Source: an uncultured Clostridia bacterium (GTDB lineage Bacteria; Bacillota; Clostridia; Christensenellales; Borkfalkiaceae). Taken from it: DNA of 15,299 nt. The stretch lies in contig CAMWQS010000031.1 in the NCBI GenBank assembly GCA_947176485.1, positions 1 to 15,299 of the forward strand. The letters are read 5' to 3'. Position numbers and translations under genes: made by a program. The notes beneath the pieces were generated by a model. It saw only the letters and a program-made list of their open reading frames with translations, was not told the DNA's origin and did not search any database. Positions 13,138-15,299 of the stretch are shown here, one piece after another. Within the stretch, counting starts at the first letter, position 1, and each line of letters begins with the position of its first letter.

Positions 13138-14190
13138 ATCGTTGAATAAAAACGAAAAATCTTTTTCACCAGTTATCTGAAACAGATAATAACCCTCTCT
13201 ATTCTCAATCATGAATACGCTTTCAGACAGAATAAAGAAATCTACGATATTGCTCTTTAACCGGTAGCTTGGCGTTTTATCGATTTCGCCTGTGTATCTT
13301 TTAAATTCAAATTCACCTATTCCGTCGTAATCGCCGATTTTAACGCCTTCGTCGCCGTAGGTATAGATTTCATACTTTTTAAAAGGAGCAAAATCGTGAG
13401 TGTTAAAAGAATAGCAATCTACGTCGGAGAATTTAAACCAATAATAGCTGTCAACGAATATATAACGCTGATTATCAACCCGCAAACTACCGTCCTCGAA
13501 GGTAATTGAAAACTTTTCACCGTTCGCAGTGAAAAAGTCGTATTTCACGTTCCATCCGCCGCCGTCAACGATTTCATCTCTATCTATATACTTACTTGCG
13601 ACTTGCACGGAGGAAGATAAAAGTTTATAGGTGTTTTCGATATCAACACTGTTAGTTGAATAAGAAACGTCGTTTAAAGTGCCGGGGGCAACGCAGTCAG
13701 ACCATTGCTCATAGCGAACTTTAATTATATCTTCCTCTTTCAGTTCGTTTATCCACGGATACAAATCGTTTAAATCAACGTATCTCGGCACGTTATCTTC
13801 AAAATCAATCTCACTGACACTGAGGAAATCGTAAATTAAATCGTCGGCATTTTCCGCAGTTGAAGCAAACGACAAAGTCATCGTCCAGCCGTTATCCGTA
13901 TCAAATTGAAACGCGTACACTATTTCATCCTTCGTTTCATAACCGACGTATCTTTGAGGTTTGCCTAATTTTCTTAATACTTCGTCAAAGCTCATGCCGA
14001 CTGAAATTTGTCGGCACTGTTCCAAAGTGGGCAAGTCGGTTTTTTCTTCGTCAAACCAGGTTTCTGCGTCCTCTTTGTCCAAACCGTCCAATGAGTAATT
14101 GTCTTCGTTTTGATTGCATGCGGCAAAGGCTGCAAGCGACGTCAGCATAAGACAGCCGAATAAAACGGTAAGTATCTTTTTAAAACGCAT
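13135..14190 (-). CDS. Lipoprotein with a BamE/SmpA-like motif
   Basis: 351 residues. The signal peptide (MRFKKILTVLFGCLML) ends in lipobox AFAAC with C25, so it is an extracellular-face lipoprotein. Residues about 57-80 (LEQCRQISVGMSFDEVLRKLGKP) match the turn-helix pattern VGMsxxEVxxxLGxP of the BamE/SmpA fold, which in Gram-positive bacteria occurs in lipoproteins of mostly unknown role. The rest (about 130-351) is acidic, aromatic and beta-rich with no recognised family. GGGGG lies 7 nt before ATG 14190, with a near-consensus promoter. It occupies the space between GtrA copy 2 and tRNA-Cys, where copy 1 of the duplication has different genes, so it was probably inserted into one copy or lost from the other. 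Confidence 0.75.
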   Translation of the reverse strand: MRFKKILTVLFGCLMLTSLAAFAACNQNEDNYSLDGLDKEDAETWFDEEKTDLPTLEQCRQISVGMSFDEVLRKLGKPQRYVGYETKDEIVYAFQFDTDNGWTMTLSFASTAENADDLIYDFLSVSEIDFEDNVPRYVDLNDLYPWINELKEEDIIKVRYEQWSDCVAPGTLNDVSYSTNSVDIENTYKLLSSSVQVASKYIDRDEIVDGGGWNVKYDFFTANGEKFSITFEDGSLRVDNQRYIFVDSYYWFKFSDVDCYSFNTHDFAPFKKYEIYTYGDEGVKIGDYDGIGEFEFKRYTGEIDKTPSYRLKSNIVDFFILSESVFMIENREGYYLFQITGEKDFSFLFND

Positions 14191-14210
14191 AACCTACCCC
14201 CTTTTTATTT

Positions 14211-14239
14211 ATTATATAGCAAACGCAAAGGATAGTCAA
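14211..14239 (-). promoter_or_regulatory. Promoter of the BamE-like lipoprotein
   Basis: Minus strand: TTGACT (14234-14239), 17-nt spacer, perfect TATAAT (14211-14216), 20 nt before the ATG. It lies just past the tRNA terminator, giving this gene independent transcription. Confidence 0.8.
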
Positions 14240-14244
14240 TAGTG

Positions 14245-14275
14245 AAAAGACCTCGCTTTGATAGCGAGGTCTTTT
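14245..14275 (-). terminator. Terminator of the tRNA operon
   Basis: A perfect 13-bp stem (AAAAGACCTCGCT with AGCGAGGTCTTTT) around TTGAT starts immediately after the CCA end of tRNA-Cys on the minus strand. Its core resembles the terminator at 13104-13137. Confidence 0.85.
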
Positions 14276-14349
14276 TGGAGGTGCCACCCGGATTTGAACC
14301 GGGGGTGAGGGTTTTGCAGACCCGGGCCTTACCGCTTGGCTATGGCACC
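14276..14349 (-). tRNA. tRNA-Cys (GCA)
   Basis: Cloverleaf on the minus strand with acceptor GGTGCCA/TGGCACC, D stem GCC/GGC, anticodon loop CTGCAAA giving GCA, T arm CCCGG-TTCAAAT-CCGGG and encoded TCCA end. The outermost anticodon-stem pair is a C-T mismatch; otherwise it is regular. Last of three tRNAs in the operon. Confidence 0.93.
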
Positions 14350-14406
14350 TTATAAAAAAATAGTGCGGCTTTTTTGGAGCGGGAGACGAGATTCGAACCC
14401 GCGACA
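14276..14406. repeat. Direct repeat of the tRNA-Cys/tRNA-Gly region, copy 2 (intact)
   Basis: Partner of 12476-12606. It covers tRNA-Cys, the spacer and the 3' end of tRNA-Gly up to GAACCCGCGAC. Here tRNA-Gly continues intact. Confidence 0.85.
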
Positions 14407-14449
14407 TTCACCTTGGCAAGGTGACGCTCTACCACTGAGCCACTCCCGC
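14375..14449 (-). tRNA. tRNA-Gly (GCC)
   Basis: Minus-strand cloverleaf: acceptor GCGGGAG/CTCCCGC, D arm GCTC-GAGC, anticodon arm TCACC-TTGCCAA-GGTGA giving GCC, T arm GCGGG-TTCGAAT-CTCGT (two G-T pairs) and encoded TCCA. Middle gene of the tRNA operon. Confidence 0.95.
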
Positions 14450-14470
14450 ATAATTGCCGCACTATTTCGT

Positions 14471-14546
14471 TGGTGGGAGCTACAGGGCTCGAACCTGTGA
14501 CCCACTGCTTGTAGGGCAGTTGCTCTCCCAACTGAGCTAAGCTCCC
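14471..14546 (-). tRNA. tRNA-Val (TAC) with C at position 33
   Basis: Minus-strand cloverleaf: acceptor GGGAGCT/AGCTCCC, D arm GCTC-GAGC, anticodon stem ACTGC/GCAGT, T arm ACAGG-TTCGAGC-CCTGT, encoded ACCA. The loop CCTACAA gives anticodon TAC with C instead of the nearly universal T at position 33. First gene of the tRNA operon. Confidence 0.92.
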
Positions 14547-14558
14547 AAACGCTTAATT

Positions 14559-14587
14559 AATATAACAAATAAATACGTAAAAATCAA
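14559..14587 (-). promoter_or_regulatory. Promoter of the tRNA operon
   Basis: Minus strand: TTGATT (14582-14587), 17-nt spacer, TATATT (14559-14564), 12 nt before the first base of tRNA-Val, as expected for a short tRNA leader. Confidence 0.75.
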
Positions 14588-14718
14588 GCGTTTTTTTGCG
14601 GAAATTATATAAAATTAAATTTTTTTTACCGCGTTGTTTTGGTCTGCTTAGGTAACCACTATATATTGTATGTAAACCGAAAATTATTATGTGAAGGGGA
14701 AATTTTTAAAAAATGACT

Positions 14719-14748
14719 GTATAAATTAAATAATTTGCGGCAATAAAC
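14719..14748 (+). promoter_or_regulatory. Possible sigma-F-type promoter of spoIIR
   Basis: GTATA (14719-14723), a 15-nt spacer and GGCAATAAAC (14739-14748) resemble the forespore sigma-F pattern (GCATR, about 15 nt, GGHNANAHTR as I recall it), with mismatches at one -35 and two -10 positions. The position, 29 nt before ATG 14778, is right. spoIIR is under sigma-F in Bacillus subtilis. Confidence 0.4.
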
Positions 14749-14777
14749 GGTGTGTAAGCAAGTTTGAGAGGTGTGTT

Positions 14778-15299
14778 ATGAAAAAGTTTATTGCGGCAGC
14801 CGTTTTAATGATTGCAGTTATTTGTGCGGCGTTATATTTCGGGTTCGGCACGGCGGAAACAGCGCAAGCCGAAAACGATTATCTCAGAATCCACGTGAGG
14901 GCGAACTCCAACGACCAAATCGACCAAGATATTAAATATAAGGTAAAGGACGAGGTCGTTAAGTTTATCACCCCCTATATTACTCAGTGCGTGGACAAGC
15001 CCGCAGCAATGGAGGTTATAGGCGGAATTTTGGACGGCATCGAGGAGGTTTGCGACAGAACTTTGAAGGCGAACGGGTTCAACTATACCTCCCGTGCGCA
15101 GATACGCGCAGAGGAATTCCCCACCCGCGTTTACGGGGAACTGACCCTTGAAAGCGGCGTGTACGACGCGTTAATAGTAGAGCTTGGCACGGGCACGGGC
15201 GACAACTGGTGGTGCGTTATCTATCCTCCCCTTTGCTTTACCTCCGCCTCCGCCGACGTTGAATACCGCTCTATCATTAAAGATATTATAGATAAATTT
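14778..15299 (+). CDS. spoIIR: Stage II sporulation protein R (3' end outside window)
   Basis: The first 174 residues are in the window. An N-terminal signal/membrane segment (FIAAAVLMIAVICAALYF) is followed by YLRIHVRANSNDQIDQDIKYKV (35-56) and WWCVIYPPLCF (near 144-154), the two family hallmarks of SpoIIR. In Bacillus subtilis this secreted forespore protein signals across the septum to activate SpoIIGA, which processes pro-sigma-E in the mother cell. GAGAGGTG about 5 nt before ATG 14778 is the RBS. It is divergent from the tRNA operon. Its presence argues that the organism forms endospores or descends from one that did. Confidence 0.93.
   Translation, partial: MKKFIAAAVLMIAVICAALYFGFGTAETAQAENDYLRIHVRANSNDQIDQDIKYKVKDEVVKFITPYITQCVDKPAAMEVIGGILDGIEEVCDRTLKANGFNYTSRAQIRAEEFPTRVYGELTLESGVYDALIVELGTGTGDNWWCVIYPPLCFTSASADVEYRSIIKDIIDKF

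Noticed and set aside
12476..14406. Direct repeats of a tRNA 3' end as att sites of an integrated element
   Set aside because: The repeat extends beyond tRNA-Gly through the spacer and all of tRNA-Cys, and the segment between has no integrase or excisionase. Tandem duplication at the shared 11-mer explains more.
14180..14531. Open frames on the minus strand running through the tRNA genes
   Set aside because: Their translations are tRNA sequence read as protein; the tRNA cloverleaves explain the region.
1..15299. CRISPR array or insertion sequence
   Set aside because: No regularly spaced repeats, no transposase frame and no terminal inverted repeats were seen on either strand.

Overview
The window looks like a chromosomal stretch from a monoderm, endospore-forming member of the Bacillota, probably an uncultured gut-type Clostridia lineage. 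The evidence is a recognisable SpoIIR at the right edge, purine-rich Shine-Dalgarno sites (GGAGG, AAGGAG), sigma-A-like promoters with near-consensus hexamers, lipoproteins with short lipoboxes, and a wall-exposed protein held by a C-terminal membrane anchor. The lineage is inferred; no rRNA is present.

Left part, about 1-5150, minus strand. A lipoprotein with the start of a parallel beta-helix runs off the left edge behind its own promoter. To its right is a five-gene operon read from 5087 to 613: folE (GTP cyclohydrolase I), a TehB-like methyltransferase, a QW-motif alpha/alpha toroid protein with a coiled coil and two membrane helices, a metal-binding xylose isomerase/AP endonuclease-type TIM barrel, and a protein joining a DUF3977-like domain to a thymidylate-kinase-like domain. 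A promoter precedes folE and a hairpin follows the last gene. The four genes after folE look AT-richer than folE and the housekeeping genes further right. I do not recognise this combination as a named pathway, and it is the best candidate for an undescribed system here.

Middle, 5160-11150. A large secreted transglutaminase-like surface protein (plus strand) converges on a housekeeping operon (minus strand, 11007 to 8451): family I inorganic pyrophosphatase, malic enzyme and a DraG-type ADP-ribosylglycohydrolase. A perfect bidirectional terminator separates them.

Right part, 11100-14550. Two GtrA-family paralogues on the plus strand alternate with minus-strand genes and tRNA sequence. The layout is best explained by an old tandem duplication. 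The ancestral unit ran from inside the GtrA gene to inside tRNA-Gly, and its ends share the 11-mer GAACCCGCGAC. The first copy kept the GtrA promoter and 5' end but carries a decayed tRNA-Cys and a 31-nt stub of tRNA-Gly. The second copy starts in mid-GtrA, directly fused to the stub, and keeps intact tRNA-Cys and tRNA-Gly followed by tRNA-Val. The space between GtrA and tRNAs holds an HTH gene plus a small unknown gene in copy 1 and a BamE-like lipoprotein in copy 2.

Right edge. spoIIR starts at 14778 behind a possible sigma-F-type promoter and runs off the window. No CRISPR array, insertion sequence, integrase, rRNA or riboswitch was seen.
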